DNA of 63,366 nt from Chrysophaeum taylorii (lineage: Eukaryota > Sar > Pelagophyceae > Pelagomonadales > Pelagomonadaceae), in the NCBI GenBank assembly GCA_029834535.1, contig JAQMWT010000177.1, positions 75,001 to 138,366 of the forward strand. The letters run 5' to 3'. The notes under the pieces were generated by a model. It saw only the letters and a program-made list of their open reading frames with translations. It was not told the DNA's origin and ran no database searches. A program made the position numbers and the translations under genes. Of the stretch, positions 36,900 through 48,200 are shown one piece after another; position 1 is the first letter of the stretch, and each line of letters opens with the position of its first letter.

Positions 36900-38962
36900 C
36901 ACTTCATGTGCTCTTTTCCGTTACGTATCCACCAACGGAACTACTTTTTTATTTGCCGGAGTCGTGGCAACCCGCGGCGCCGCGGGATGATCGTTAGGGA
37001 GAAGAAGACTGCGACGGCAGGCAGGGCAGGCGCGCCATTAAAAGGGCTGGGATCCCCTCGACGACAAAGACGACGTAGGAGACAGACCCCACAATCCACG
37101 CGAGCCTCAGTATGCCCAAATATAACTAGCGATGATATGCCGCGGCACTCGAGCTGCGGGAGCGCATTTCCTGGAACTTACTAGTCCACAGGCGCTGCCA
37201 GCGCGTGGCCAACGCGCCCCAATGGTTACAATCTGCGCCCTTTTCTCGGTCGGTCGGTCGCTCGGTCGCTTCAACCCACACGGTTTGGCATTGAGCGTCT
37301 TGTCTGAAAAGCGCGCGCGTGCGCGCGAACGACCAGGCGTGGCAACTCATGTGCCATTATCAGACGGATTATTGGTTACCTTCACTGGCGTGAAGCAGCA
37401 GCGGTAACCTTAAGGTCACCGTCCTCCTCGCGTCTCGGCGTCCAAGACTTCTTTCCTGGGCACGTACGCGTGGAAGTGTCAGAGACATCAATCGCGCGAA
37501 GAGTATCAGGTGCTTTCCGCGACAAAAAACGCAGAAATAAGAGAACGATGATGCCGACAGTGCCGAGCCTTTCATACGACGACGACGAATCTTGACTCTT
37601 TTTTTCATCAGCATCAGCCCAGACGTTTGTCATGTTGACATGGCACATACTCACGCGTCGAGGACCGTACACATCTAAGGGAACTGAGTTGGGTGGACGT
37701 CGACTCTGTAATATCCCATACTGACAGAATGTTCTGCGCGTCATTCGTATGCGGATCGTATGGCAGGACTTTAGACTTTCCCTACTCCATCGCTGGCATC
37801 ACGCGACACAATGATTTCGACCAACGGTTGAGTACGTTCTTACTGCCAACGCAGCATACCTCACCAAGTTCGATACTCGACTAAAAGCGCCAGCTGCGAT
37901 GAGGTGCGAACGAGAGATACAAACATCACTGGAGAAGAGTCGCAGCTGTTGCCGGGCGTGTTGTTGAAAATGCGGTAATAGCTGTCCGCCACAGGGCCGA
38001 CGTTGTCGTCGCAAGGGTACGAAAAGGGGCACCAGAACGCATCATCACAACATCGCATCCTACTTGCTGTTGAAGATCAATACTGGGTATACATCGCAGC
38101 TCCACTCAATAGAGATCTGGCCGTCCGACGTTCAAGCAATATCGCATATCTCCAGATACTCTCATTGCGATGGCTGCTAGAAGCGCCTGGCTTACCTTTT
38201 GCATATCGAGTTGATGCTTTGACAACAATGCTTGAGTTCAAGCCGGCGGTGTTGAGAAGAAGCCCAAAATCGCCGCGAGAACCCAGACCACGGACTCACA
38301 TTTCCCGGCGGCGAGTTAACGACTACATCTTCTCACCTGCAGACACCACTTCAATATCCAGGTGCCAAGCCCCGGCAGGTGAGTTGAAAATGCGGCCATC
38401 GGTGCCGACTGCCATGTACGATGCAGCCTTTTTGAAGAATGTCAGGCACGTGCGGCAAAAAAAAATCATCTCACGCTCCGACTCCTTATTCTCGTTCGTC
38501 ATTGTCAAGCTCAATTGCTTATTCCATATTTTCGCGTATGTCGCTACTTTATTTCTGGAGATAATGAATGACCCGATTCGTTTCGTTCATTGCGCAGTGC
38601 CCGATGTAACTCTCGAAACGCCATATTCATGGTATTCGGAGGGAACTGCCGCGTGCACCGCACCCGCCCGCAGCGTATCTGGATACCGAAATCAAGACAC
38701 GTTCTCAAAACGGCGCATTCTGGCATACGAGGTCCAGCTCTCTCGGTACGCTCCCTCAGTCGGCTTTCGCGTTTTTAGCCCGAATTTGGTTGGCCTAATG
38801 CTTGTTCGGCTTCTGAAAGCTACATCGGAGCTGCCAGACAACTCTCCCGCGGAGTTTTTTTTTTCGAATAGAAGTTCGAGAGCCCGGGTAATACAATCGG
38901 AGCCGGGGAAAGCCCACTCGGGGGCTTAGGTGTGTGTGTGTGTGTGTGTGTTGTTGTTGTTG
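36900..38962. other. Second lower-GC island
   Basis: About 2 kb near 50% GC with TCGG repeats (37240-37266) and a GTGT run (38931-38952). No long convincing gene in one frame, but several minus-strand exon-like blocks with good splice signals. A 308-codon plus-strand frame (38003-38929) is open but reads like noise. Confidence 0.5.
37382..38427 (-). CDS. Candidate multi-exon gene for a Cys-rich secreted or membrane protein
   Basis: Three blocks fit together in one direction. Block 1 (38337-38427) lies between CAAAAAG| and CAG|GTGAGA and encodes YMAVGTDGRIFNSPAGAWHL. Block 2 (37930-38066) lies between CAACAG| and CCA|GTGATG and encodes CPFSYPCDDNVGPVADSYY then RIFNNTPGNSCDSSP. A downstream block (37382 to about 37610) encodes a possible transmembrane segment (GTVGIIVLLFLRFL) and a basic tail. 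The shared RIFN..PG motif suggests a repeated extracellular module. Phases were not all reconciled, so the model is provisional. Confidence 0.3.
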
Positions 38963-39815
38963 TTATTGCTGTTGTCGTTCATCTTGAGAGGAAGTTGAAG
39001 TGACCGCAGTGGCTTCTTTGGCCAGGCTGGCGAGGACAATCATGGCGACCGCAAGGACGCCGTTGCGCGATTGGCTGGTGGTCGGCCGGCACTGCCAAGA
39101 ATGCGTCGAGTAGAGGAGCGCCATGTCTCTGAACACTCTGACGGCCTCTTTGACAACGGGGTCGAAGTCGACGAGTTGGGGGGCGTCGAGTTGGCAGCGG
39201 TACTCTTCCTGAAAGCGGCGCATCTGGATGGGACCGCCGATCAGCGGGAAGCTTCAGAAGTCGATGCAGTTAACGTCATCGTCGTCGCCGAAGTAGGCGC
39301 ACTTGACTGCTCGCATAAGGATCTGGCCTCCGGAGAGGTCGCCGAGAAACCGTGGGCGACGAGGAGTTCGGAGAATCGTCTAGGCGGCGGACGTAGGTGC
39401 GGGGGAGTCTTACTCGGTCGCGCCGGCGGCCAAATCGAGCGTCGCGAAGTATTCGAGGTCGCGATCGAGCTGGCCGACGCGGCGCAGCTTAGGCGCCCAG
39501 TCGACGCAGACGCTGGCGCAGGGAGTATCGCAGACCCGATTGGCGCCGTTCTCGAGGGCGGCGTAGACGCGGCGGAAGGCGGCGAGGAGTGCGACGGCGC
39601 TCGCGGCTCGCGCCTTTCCAACAATGCTCAACGGAGCGCACGTTTTCGGTCTTGGCGTGTGCGAACTGGGTGCCCTGCTTGAGCCGCGAAGACAGCGACC
39701 CCTCCAGCACCATCTCCTCCTCGTCCTCAAATATCGTCGTCAAATATCCACTTGGGACCAATCTCAACTCATCTATCTGGGCACGTACGTCATCAGGGTT
39801 AGGGATCTCGCCCAA
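38963..39815 (-). pseudogene. Heme oxygenase, reading frame disrupted
   Basis: Heme oxygenase opens heme to biliverdin for bilin pigments. Pieces occur in order on the minus strand. First LSSRLKQGTQFAHAKTENV with the proximal His (39640-39700). Then VALLAAFRRVYAALENGANR and KLRRVGQLDRDLEYFATLDL (39420-39590). Then RFSELLVAHG and FLGDLSGGQIL, the LVAH....YLGDLSGGQ signature (39320-39385), and MRRFQEEYRCQLDAP with a C-terminal hydrophobic anchor. Breaks: a one-base shift near 39595, a shift with about four lost codons inside the signature near 39358, and an in-frame TGA near 39265. A 34-nt GTAAGA...CTAG intron (about 39381-39414) explains one further gap. Either a young pseudogene or indel errors. 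Confidence 0.65.
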
Positions 39816-39826
39816 CGAAAGACACT

Positions 39827-42202
39827 ATGTCTGACCAGGTAGAGGTACTGCGGCTCCACCGCGAAGAGCGGCGACCAGAACAACATAAAAAAAGCAATGC
39901 GCGGGTGGGAGCCATAAAAGAGGCCCACCAGAAGGTGGAGGAGTTTTGCAAGCTGCTGCATATAAAACCGTCGGCCAAACTCGAGCTCCAAAAGTTGTTT
40001 CAGGAGTTTGATATGAATCACGATGGTGGCGTCGATCTGCGCGAGTTCCGGACAAGGCTCAAGGAGCCGCTCGACCGGTTACCATTGCTGCGGCGGGTGT
40101 TCGCCTCGATGGATGCGGCGCATGACGATAGTCTGGGAATTTTTGAGTTCTTTGTCGGATACTATTCGCTGTGCACCCTTCCGCACGGCGACTACATGAT
40201 CCGCTTTTTGTGGGAAATGTACGACGAAGGACATCGAGGTCGATTGAGCGAGGAGACCTTCAGAGCGCTCATCAGGGAGTCGATGGCGGCGTGTTTGCCC
40301 GATTACCTCGTGAGGGTCGGCGAGGAGCTAGCGCCGGAGATCATGCGAAAGCTCAAAGAGCTGCGCTCGAATGCGGAGCCCTGGATGAGCATGAAGCCGG
40401 GCGAAATCGTAATTCGGATCGACCAGGACGGCCATAGCCACGTCGCGGTGGTGCGGTCGGCGACGGACGAGACCATTACGGTCCAAGACGTCTACACGGT
40501 AGACAACCCGCTCGGTTGGACGCAGGGCCGCGACAACACGTTTACCTATTCGACCGCCAAGCACAACGTGTCGGCTCGTGTGTTATACCACGAGCCCGGG
40601 ACGCCACTATTTGACGACAAGCTCGAGAAATTCCTGGTAATAACGGCGGACCGAAACGACGACGGAGCGATAACGCTCAAGGAGTTCCGGCGGTTGTTGC
40701 GGCGACGCGTCTCAAAGGGCGAGCCGTCGCCCTACGCCGCCATGCTTGAGCTTAAGAAAAAAGTCCGGGCTACGTCGGGGCTGACCGACACCTTCTGGGA
40801 CCACCAAGCACTAGAGCTCATCGTACAAATAGAGAAGCACGGCGTCTGGAACGCCGCCGAGCTTTATCGCAAGGAGCTCCTAGGCCATCGATTGGAACGC
40901 CCGCCGCGCAAGTACGGCGGCGAGCAAGACGGCGATCAGCTGCGGGCCAAGCCGCGCCGCACCCAGCTTGACGGCGAGGAGATGATCGAGGTTTTCGCGA
41001 GGAACGCGCGCCACGCCGCGCTCGTCGGCGACGTGCCGCTCGAGGATGTCGACGGGGCTGCGCTCGTCGCGGGCCACGACGAAGCCACGAAGCTTGATCG
41101 TCTTGCCGAGACGTCCAAGCTCGAGGTCACCGTCGAGAGCGCGGTTGGCTTAGCCAAAGCCGACGCCTCGGTGGTCGCAGGCTTGTGGGGTCTCGTTCGA
41201 CGCCAGAAGCAAAAGTCCTCGAGCGACCCGTTTTGTACCGTACGAGCCGACGATGCCGAACTCGGTCATACCCAAGTCTGCCGCCAGAATCTCGATCCGC
41301 TTTGGAACATCACATTCGAGGTATCCAGGGTCCCAAGGAAGCTCGAGGTAAGAATCTGGGACTGGGACGGCAAGGACAGGCGCCAGCCGTTGGGCTTCGT
41401 CACCGTCCTTCGTCCGCAGATCCGTAAGATCAGCAAGACTCGGAAGAAAACCATCGCCCTCAAGATCCAGGGCAGGACGACCGACGATCGCGATGCGACT
41501 GGGACGCTTACGCTGCGTTTGAAGTGGATCGCGCCTCCTAAGACGACTCCAGACGATCAAGAAGCCGCGGTCGCCTTGGAGAATACGAATAACGCGCGCC
41601 AGCTCGAAAAGGAGCATGAAAGCGAGGACGCCAACGACGAGTTGAGCGCCAACGCGCCACAGTTCGTCGAAGAACCGTATGTCGTGCCACCGATGCCCGC
41701 GATCGAGGTTTCATGGCTCCGCTCGATGCCCGAGACGTGTCGCTGCGGACTTCGTCCCCCCCCCTCCGCGCTCGACATGCTTCGCCACGTCGCCAACTGC
41801 CCCACTGCACTGGATGACCCAGACAGCCTCGTTGACATGCTATACCTGGCTCGCTGGCTTGACCCCAACTTTGATGCCAAGGAGCGCAGCAGACTCGATC
41901 ACCTCGGCCGGGCGACGTCGTGCACGGAGAAGCAAGGGGCCTCGCCCGTGGTTGTACCTAATAGTAAAGGAGTTGACCCCGGGCAGCACGACAAGGAGAA
42001 GAAACGCCGACGACGACGAACAACGCCGAACGGGCTTCCCGAACTGCCGCGGTCAGTCCTGAAGTCGTTTTCGGCGATGAAGGACGTTGTGATCGACGTG
42101 CCTTCCCTCGCACCTTCATGCCCAGGGCATCCGAAACCGCCGACTGAGCAGGGATCCTATGGTGATGACAAAGAAGCGGAAAAGTTTCCAAGAAGAGATT
42201 AA
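39827..42202 (+). CDS. EF-hand and C2-domain calcium-responsive protein
   Basis: 791 residues from ATG 39827. Residues 62-74 (DMNHDGGVDLREF) are a canonical EF-hand loop, a second loop nearby is degenerate (DAAHDDSLGIFEF), and a third near residue 275 (DRNDDGAITLKEF) is canonical. The middle has strand-rich sequence that may bind a partner (GEIVIRIDQDGHSHVAVV). Residues about 430-560 are a C2 domain (LEVTVESAVGLAKAD, DPFCTVRADD, NLDPLWNITFEV, LEVRIWDWDGKD) with Asp residues suited to calcium and phospholipid binding. The C-terminus is disordered and basic. Likely recruited to membranes by calcium. It is divergent from the disrupted heme oxygenase. Confidence 0.8.
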   Translation: MSDQVEVLRLHREERRPEQHKKSNARVGAIKEAHQKVEEFCKLLHIKPSAKLELQKLFQEFDMNHDGGVDLREFRTRLKEPLDRLPLLRRVFASMDAAHDDSLGIFEFFVGYYSLCTLPHGDYMIRFLWEMYDEGHRGRLSEETFRALIRESMAACLPDYLVRVGEELAPEIMRKLKELRSNAEPWMSMKPGEIVIRIDQDGHSHVAVVRSATDETITVQDVYTVDNPLGWTQGRDNTFTYSTAKHNVSARVLYHEPGTPLFDDKLEKFLVITADRNDDGAITLKEFRRLLRRRVSKGEPSPYAAMLELKKKVRATSGLTDTFWDHQALELIVQIEKHGVWNAAELYRKELLGHRLERPPRKYGGEQDGDQLRAKPRRTQLDGEEMIEVFARNARHAALVGDVPLEDVDGAALVAGHDEATKLDRLAETSKLEVTVESAVGLAKADASVVAGLWGLVRRQKQKSSSDPFCTVRADDAELGHTQVCRQNLDPLWNITFEVSRVPRKLEVRIWDWDGKDRRQPLGFVTVLRPQIRKISKTRKKTIALKIQGRTTDDRDATGTLTLRLKWIAPPKTTPDDQEAAVALENTNNARQLEKEHESEDANDELSANAPQFVEEPYVVPPMPAIEVSWLRSMPETCRCGLRPPPSALDMLRHVANCPTALDDPDSLVDMLYLARWLDPNFDAKERSRLDHLGRATSCTEKQGASPVVVPNSKGVDPGQHDKEKKRRRRRTTPNGLPELPRSVLKSFSAMKDVVIDVPSLAPSCPGHPKPPTEQGSYGDDKEAEKFPRRD

Positions 42203-44967
42203 TAAACGTACGTAAAAAAAAGATGCGCCGAAGGTCCACCGAGAGAGTGGCCGCCGGATGTGTGACGCCGGCCAATAAACAAATAAGACTACCGGATAGT
42301 CGCCGGCGGGCGTCGATGCGCCGGAGCATCGCGAGGTGCTGGAAAGGCTCGACACCACCTGCCACCGTGAAGTCACCGTCGTGCAGGCACCGTCGCGCAG
42401 ACGCTGACAGCGGCGTTTGAGAACAAAATGATTAGAAAAATCAACAAACAAATCCTTCCGGCCACAAGGTACCTTTACAAGTCAAGTGCTGGTCATTCTC
42501 TTCACTCCTGCTTGCTTCTTTAGATTCCTGCAAATTGGTCGAAACGAGCAAATCCAAACTCGCATAGCAAGAAGCCGTTTAAGCGCACACCGTGAGCTCA
42601 AAATCTTTCAAGCCGCAGAAGCAATACCATCAGCTTCAACTAACAATAGCTCGTGAACGCGCGACCGGCGGTACTCGTCAGGGGTTCTTATATGAGCATG
42701 GCGGGTGCTGTCTCCTGCTGCAAACCAACCAATGGTCTTCAATGCTCAAGTTCATTGCTGCTATGGCGGCTTCTTCCAACAATGTGCACACGTTGATGAA
42801 GGACGCTTTCGCCTACAGCGACGTCAAGTTGCACTTTAATCATCAACTAGAATTTACAGTATGTGCGAAGAGTCAGAAGAAATCAGCCGAAATCATTTTC
42901 TGGCTAATAAACTGTGAGTTTCGGTCCGATAATTACGAAATAATATACATCCTTGTCTGACACTGTATAGACTACACAATCGTATGTATCCTTTGATTCT
43001 TGAACCTTAATCTCTTCTGAACGTGCGACATCCGTCCTCCCAGCGTAGGTTGGCATCTCGTCGCCTCCAGGGCGGGCCGGTTGGAAGCCGGAACGTCCGC
43101 AGTGGGATGGGCTACGGCCGGGGGGGGCAGAAGGAAAAGTTAACGACAAGATGGTTGTAAGTCAATCGCGGTTTCCGCGTCGCAGGGCGACTGGAGTCAC
43201 TCCCCCCCCCGCCCCCTTCTGCACACCTCGTCTGAAGCCCTGTAGTTCTGATCCTGCGCGCTACGGCGTTGGGATTATCCGTCCCTTTAGCACTCGGCTG
43301 CCATATAGTTATATGTATCCTTATTAGTTCTTTTGATACCGATGGTACGACAAATTGCTGAGTTTATGACTTTTTGAAATTAGTACCCTGTGACGACGCG
43401 CGCGAGGCGCTGCTCGCCGAGGCCGGCTACTTCATGAAGATGTGCGATTTACCCAAGCCGGTGCCCGTCGCCAACGTGACTTGCCGGCAGGTCGCCGTCG
43501 AGCTCAGCTTCTTCGATACGCATGCAAAGCAGCCCCAACTTACCCGCCAGCTCATGGACAACAAGAAGAGAATGCGGTAGCGCAACCGTCAGCAGTTTCA
43601 GGTGTTCGAAGAGATCGGGCGCGAAGTTGACGCCGGCGTAGGCGGAGCTGGTGCGAGTCCGCCGAAGACGCAACGTGGCGCTCGCCGATGCGGGATCCGT
43701 GATCGCCACCACGCTACTGCCCGGCGGCCAGACTGCCCACTCCCGGTTCAAGATCCCGCTGGAGCCGGACGATTCCTCATTCTAGAACATCACACAGCGT
43801 CGCGATGCAAACCAGGACCGTCATTGCCGAGGCCAAGTTCCTGAACTTGGACAAGGCTTCGATGACGCACAAGTTTTGCGTGGAGGCCCTCGACCGCACG
43901 CTCCGCAACGTCCTCGAGAGCGACGATTTTTTCGGCAGCAAAGTGGCAACTCCGCGTTTCCGTCACCTCCCACATAAGGCATTATTATGCTCTGTTGACC
44001 TTCTTTTGCCTTCCCACCGCACCGAACGGCTTGGCCTACCGAACTGCACGGCGGAAACACGATTGTACTGCTATTCTAATGATTAGCAACAACAAGGACA
44101 AAAGAGCCAAATGGATGTCTAGCGCGGAGGAAGAGGAAAATAAAGAAAAGACCACAGAGCTGTGCGAGTCTATACTTGTATGAGTTTGGGTACCTACATT
44201 CTCAAAACCCCCCACTTCCTCCACTAGCGCCTCCTTCTTGTTCCGGAGGGGTTAACCTTATCGAGCGCGAAAATACTGAGGGGCAATAGCCTCTGCTGTC
44301 GCTGAGGCGCTTACTGTCCCCCCTTCCTTTCCTGCTCGAACGGCTGAAACGCACAGAACGTTGCCGTCCACAGACAACACCAATCTCCGGATGCCGATTA
44401 TGATGAAAAGCGGTCGACCCAGTACCAAATCTGCCACGCTGAGGGTCAACTATAAGCTTCTGCCCATAGTGATACAGCTATAGGCCGGCCGGGTAGACTG
44501 GCGCGAAATCCGTAGCGCGCGGGACCAGGATCACAGGGCGGCGTTCAGACGGGAGTGCGAAAGGGGTGGGGGGGGGGTTGGGGAGAGTGGTCGCCTGTGG
44601 CCATACGACACGATCTTGGACGAGGGCTATGCATCACTTATGAGACTGCGCGCTCTCGATCAACTTCGCCTTCAGCGTCCTTCAGTGTTCCCCCGACAAT
44701 ACCCCACTCTACCGCAAACGCTCCGGCTGCCAACCCGGCCTGTCTGGGAGGCGAGCAGGTGCCAACGAAGGCCGGTTGGGCCGACACTGTCGCAAGGCGC
44801 TAGTTCAGAAGGCGCCGTCCTCCATCGCGACCGCGCGTGGGGGTCAGCTGCTCACCTAAATTAGCCAGAGGTTGCGCACCACCCGATGGCATCCCCCTCG
44901 TGCACCCTTTCGTTCCTCGAATCGCTTGTTTAGACACTCTGGCCTTTTCATTAAATGGCGCCGGCGT
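42203..44967. other. Third lower-GC island
   Basis: About 2.8 kb without a complete gene. It contains a helicase remnant (43374-44060), C-rich and G-rich tracts (43200-43215, 44560-44580) and short frames I cannot assign, such as 42592-42960 plus (Gln/Ser-rich). Confidence 0.5.
43374..44060 (+). pseudogene. Helitron/Pif1-type helicase remnant, N-terminal motifs
   Basis: Across shifted frames the helicase order is kept. ALLAEAGYFMKMCDLPKPVP lies upstream, then FEEIGREVDAG with a worn nucleotide-binding loop near 43600-43680. Next is NVALADAGSVIATTLLPGG then QTAHSRFKIPLEPDD (43690-43780), the classic SGIAA.LLPGG.TAHS.FKIP block. Last comes ASMTHKFCVEALDRTLRNV and DDFFGSKV (43858-43945), the Walker B neighbourhood. 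Stops and frameshifts make it non-functional. It covers the part of the helicase missing from the 24.8-25.4 kb relic. Confidence 0.75.
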
Positions 44968-45201
44968 TCAAGACATACACTTATCGGGATCTACCGGCAT
45001 CATCGTCTCAAAGTCGATTTCGCACTCTTCTTCCTCCTCCACGAGTGGTTCTGCTTCTGCTTGCGCCGGCATGGACTTGGGATCATCCGAGGCGAGGCTT
45101 TGATGTCTGCACAAATGGCGCTGCGTGACGAAGTGCGCGGGGACGAAGGCAGCGCCGCAGGTGATGAGCGCAACACCGAGTAAAAACCGAAGGCCCAACA
45201 T
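44968..45201 (-). CDS. Small predicted plastid-targeted protein
   Basis: 77 residues from ATG 45201. The N-terminus MLGLRFLLGVALITCGAAFVP is a signal peptide ending at an AAF-type site, the bipartite plastid signature of red-lineage algae. The mature part is short and acidic (VEEEEECEIDFETMMPVDPDKC) with two Cys residues. Upstream codons in the same frame are less protein-like, so the internal ATG is preferred. No family is recognised; it may be a small photosystem or lumen factor. Confidence 0.45.
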   Translation of the reverse strand: MLGLRFLLGVALITCGAAFVPAHFVTQRHLCRHQSLASDDPKSMPAQAEAEPLVEEEEECEIDFETMMPVDPDKCMS

Positions 45202-45271
45202 CGCAACACGTGCCGCCGTAGTCGGGACGATGGAGCAGCAAACCGTTGCGTTACAACGGCCGTGAATTTTT

Positions 45272-48200
45272 TTAGAAACATTTTGAGGGGCTCCGTAGTG
45301 AGAGGGAGCCGAACTCGCCGCGGAAGGAGTCTTCCATCGCTGCAAGCTCCTCCAATTTACGTTGCAGCATCGTCTGCTCTTCTCGACTCTGCTGTGTCTG
45401 GGTCATCGGGCTATTTCGTGCTCTTTCGACTTCCGGATGAGCGGGTGGTACAATGGGGTCGACCGCAGCTCTTGGCGGCGAAGGCAGCTCTAGAAGCGCC
45501 CCGATTTGCGCTTTTTGGCTCATTCGCGACGAACGGACACTAGCGTGATCGTCTTGTTGGTTGACTGTCGTCTGCGAATCGGCGACGCTCGAGTCCGTGG
45601 GCGGGGTCGTGGCAGTGACGAGGTCGTAGGACAGAGCTTCCTTCGACCAGCGAGCTCGCTCTTGCCGCTTGGACGTGGTCGCGGGTGCAGACTTGTTCGA
45701 CAATCGCAATTGCCGTCCGCGCGATTTTTTCTGGCGCGCAATCAAGGTCGGATCGCACGACTTGACACTTGCGCTCGAGAGATGCCCGATGTTGCTTTGT
45801 ATCGAACTTGACATTGTGAGCATTGACCGCTCGTTGGTGCCACTCGACTGCCTACTCCCCTGGTTGCGTCCGTCGCCGGTGTCGTTTCTCCCCCAAACAA
45901 TAGAGCGTTCTATATTCGACACAGCACTCGCCGCTAGACTCAAAACCGGAGAATGCGCCTGCTCGGGTTCCACTGGTCGTACGTCGTCGTAGGACTCGTC
46001 TAATTCGAGAGAACACGACCGAACTGTTTGATAGTTCGTAGCACTGCGTTGACTCGCGGGACTTGCCTTCTCGCACTTGTGCTTAATTTGGGAGCATTGA
46101 GACTCCAATGCTGCTGGCAATGAAACGAAGGACTGCTCAATCCAAGACATGATGGGGGGACCCTGGTGGTCCCCTGTTGCAGAAGCGCCTGAATTTTTGA
46201 ACGCATGCTCGTCCTTGCTTCTGGTACCTCCGTAAGAAGACTCCAAAGCTGCTGGCAACGATGCTAATGATTTCGCGATCCATGGAGCAGGAGAGCCCCT
46301 GGGTGCATCCTCAGCTGCGGTAGTGTCTTCGGCGAGACGAGAGTTCGTGAAAATACCGTCGCCGTGCTTCAGAGGGATGCCGCTCGGGGACTCCAATGCC
46401 GCTGGTAGAGACTCGAGAGAGTGCGCAATCCAAAGAGCGCGAGAACTGCCGGGAAACTCCTGTCTTTTATCATTCGTGGCGTCCTCGACGATGCTCGCTT
46501 GAGCCGGTGTGAGCTGCGAGCAAGATCGGCCTGTTGAATGCGTGAGCACGGTGTCATCCCGGTGCCCTGAGGCGGACGCAAATGCGGCGCATAAGGACGG
46601 ACCGTCTTGATTGCCCTCTGTCGAGTCGATTGTGGACGGCGGACCATAGCGAGTGTTGAGAACCATCAAGCGATTCAAATTCTGCACGTCGTTCTCCCCC
46701 GATTGACTGCCGTTAACAGTCTTCGAAGTCGAATCAGAATCGCTGCCCAATTCAATCGATCGTTCTTGGGTGTTTGCTGATTGACACGACTCTTCGTGCG
46801 ACGAAGGTAACGCGCGCGACTCCATAGTCGCAGGGCGCTTCGTTGTTGTCTCAACCGCGGTCGTGCTCGGGATTGCAGTCCACGATCGCGCAAGCGACAT
46901 CCTCTTCGGTGCCTCTCTCAAATAGGAGTCCGGGGTTGCGGGCTGGTCTAGAGACTGGTTGTCTTCGATTTCCATAATTTCTGGCGAGCAGTTCAAGGTG
47001 CCGAATTTCTCCGACGATGTCGTTTGCGAAGGGTCTACCATGAGTGTGGGACTGTCACGCACACCACTATTGCTGGTGCTATCTGCGTTTGGAGAGACTC
47101 CCTCATCGAAAAAGCTGGCACATGGTGATACTTCATCCTCCGTCGAAATCAACGTAGAGAGGTGCTCGGCATTGGTCGCCGCCGCACTTCGACTCAAAAG
47201 GGCATTTGTGGGATGCTGGGCTGTGGCCGATTGAATGAGTACGCCGGTGCTGCTACCGTACTGTGACCTGTGCGCCAAAAAAAACAAATCGGCATGGATG
47301 TTTCTATAACAAAGATGGAAGACTCACGACTTGTCTGTCTCCGGCTCTTCCAGAACAGGGGACAGCATGTCATCCTCGTATTCGTTAGTACCGAGTCGAG
47401 CTACTCGGAGAAGAAGACTCTGGGTCGGTGGCAACCCCTCGAATTGAAACGACGAAGGTGTAATCTCGTTCGTCTCTCCAGTCTGCGGGAAGACGCGCGT
47501 AGATCCCACGTGCTCTTCCTGGACATCCACTTGGCGTTGCGGCGGAGAGTCGTTAGCCGTAGTCTGTGCGAGCTCTAAGGACGACGATGATGTCTCCACC
47601 GACACCAACTCTTGGCTGCGTCTCTGATAAGCCAGCGACGTGCGGGCCTCTGCCGCGTCAAACGACGGCGCTGTCTCTGCCGGAACGACTTCTTGGCAAT
47701 GACCTTGGGAATCTGAAGGCGCGCCGAACGTCGGCGTAGGCGGATATAACGCCAACTCCGCCGAAACGAGTTCTTGGTGGTGTCTTTGAAAATCCAGCGA
47801 CGCGCGGGCTACTGCTGCCATCGCTAACGATTTTGTCTCCTCGGCTGGCACGATTTCCTGGCACCATCTCTGGAAATCCAGCGACTCGCTGGCCGCCGTA
47901 CCCGACGATAATGCTGTATCCGCTGCCATGATTTCTTGGCAATGACTCTGGAAATCCAGTGATACGCCGGCTGCTGCCGTAGCCGTCGTCGCGTATGTCG
48001 GCGTGTTCGAGTCGACGCGAGGAGATTCCGACGACTCACTTTCGGAGGGCGCGTCTGATGTCGAGGAGCCGTCGCGCACAGAGCAGCGGGCCGACGGCGG
48101 CGTCGATTTTGGAAGTTCCGACTTTACACTACGCGAACCGAAGGCTATGTGGACTTTAGCCTCGCGTCGGGCAACTTGCGAGTTGCGGGCTGCGGGACGA

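Noticed and set aside
35865..37184. 439-codon plus-strand frame
   Set aside because: His/Arg/Gln-rich noise; the minus frame has balanced composition and a sensible start.
38003..38929. 308-codon plus-strand frame in the lower-GC island
   Set aside because: Long for this composition, but the sequence has no domain and runs antisense to exon-like blocks with good splice sites. I could not support it as a gene, though it deserves an RNA check.
45272..47287. Treating the 671-codon frame as a separate gene
   Set aside because: It begins with TTG just after an intron acceptor and joins in phase with the CFAP20 exon, so it is exon 2.
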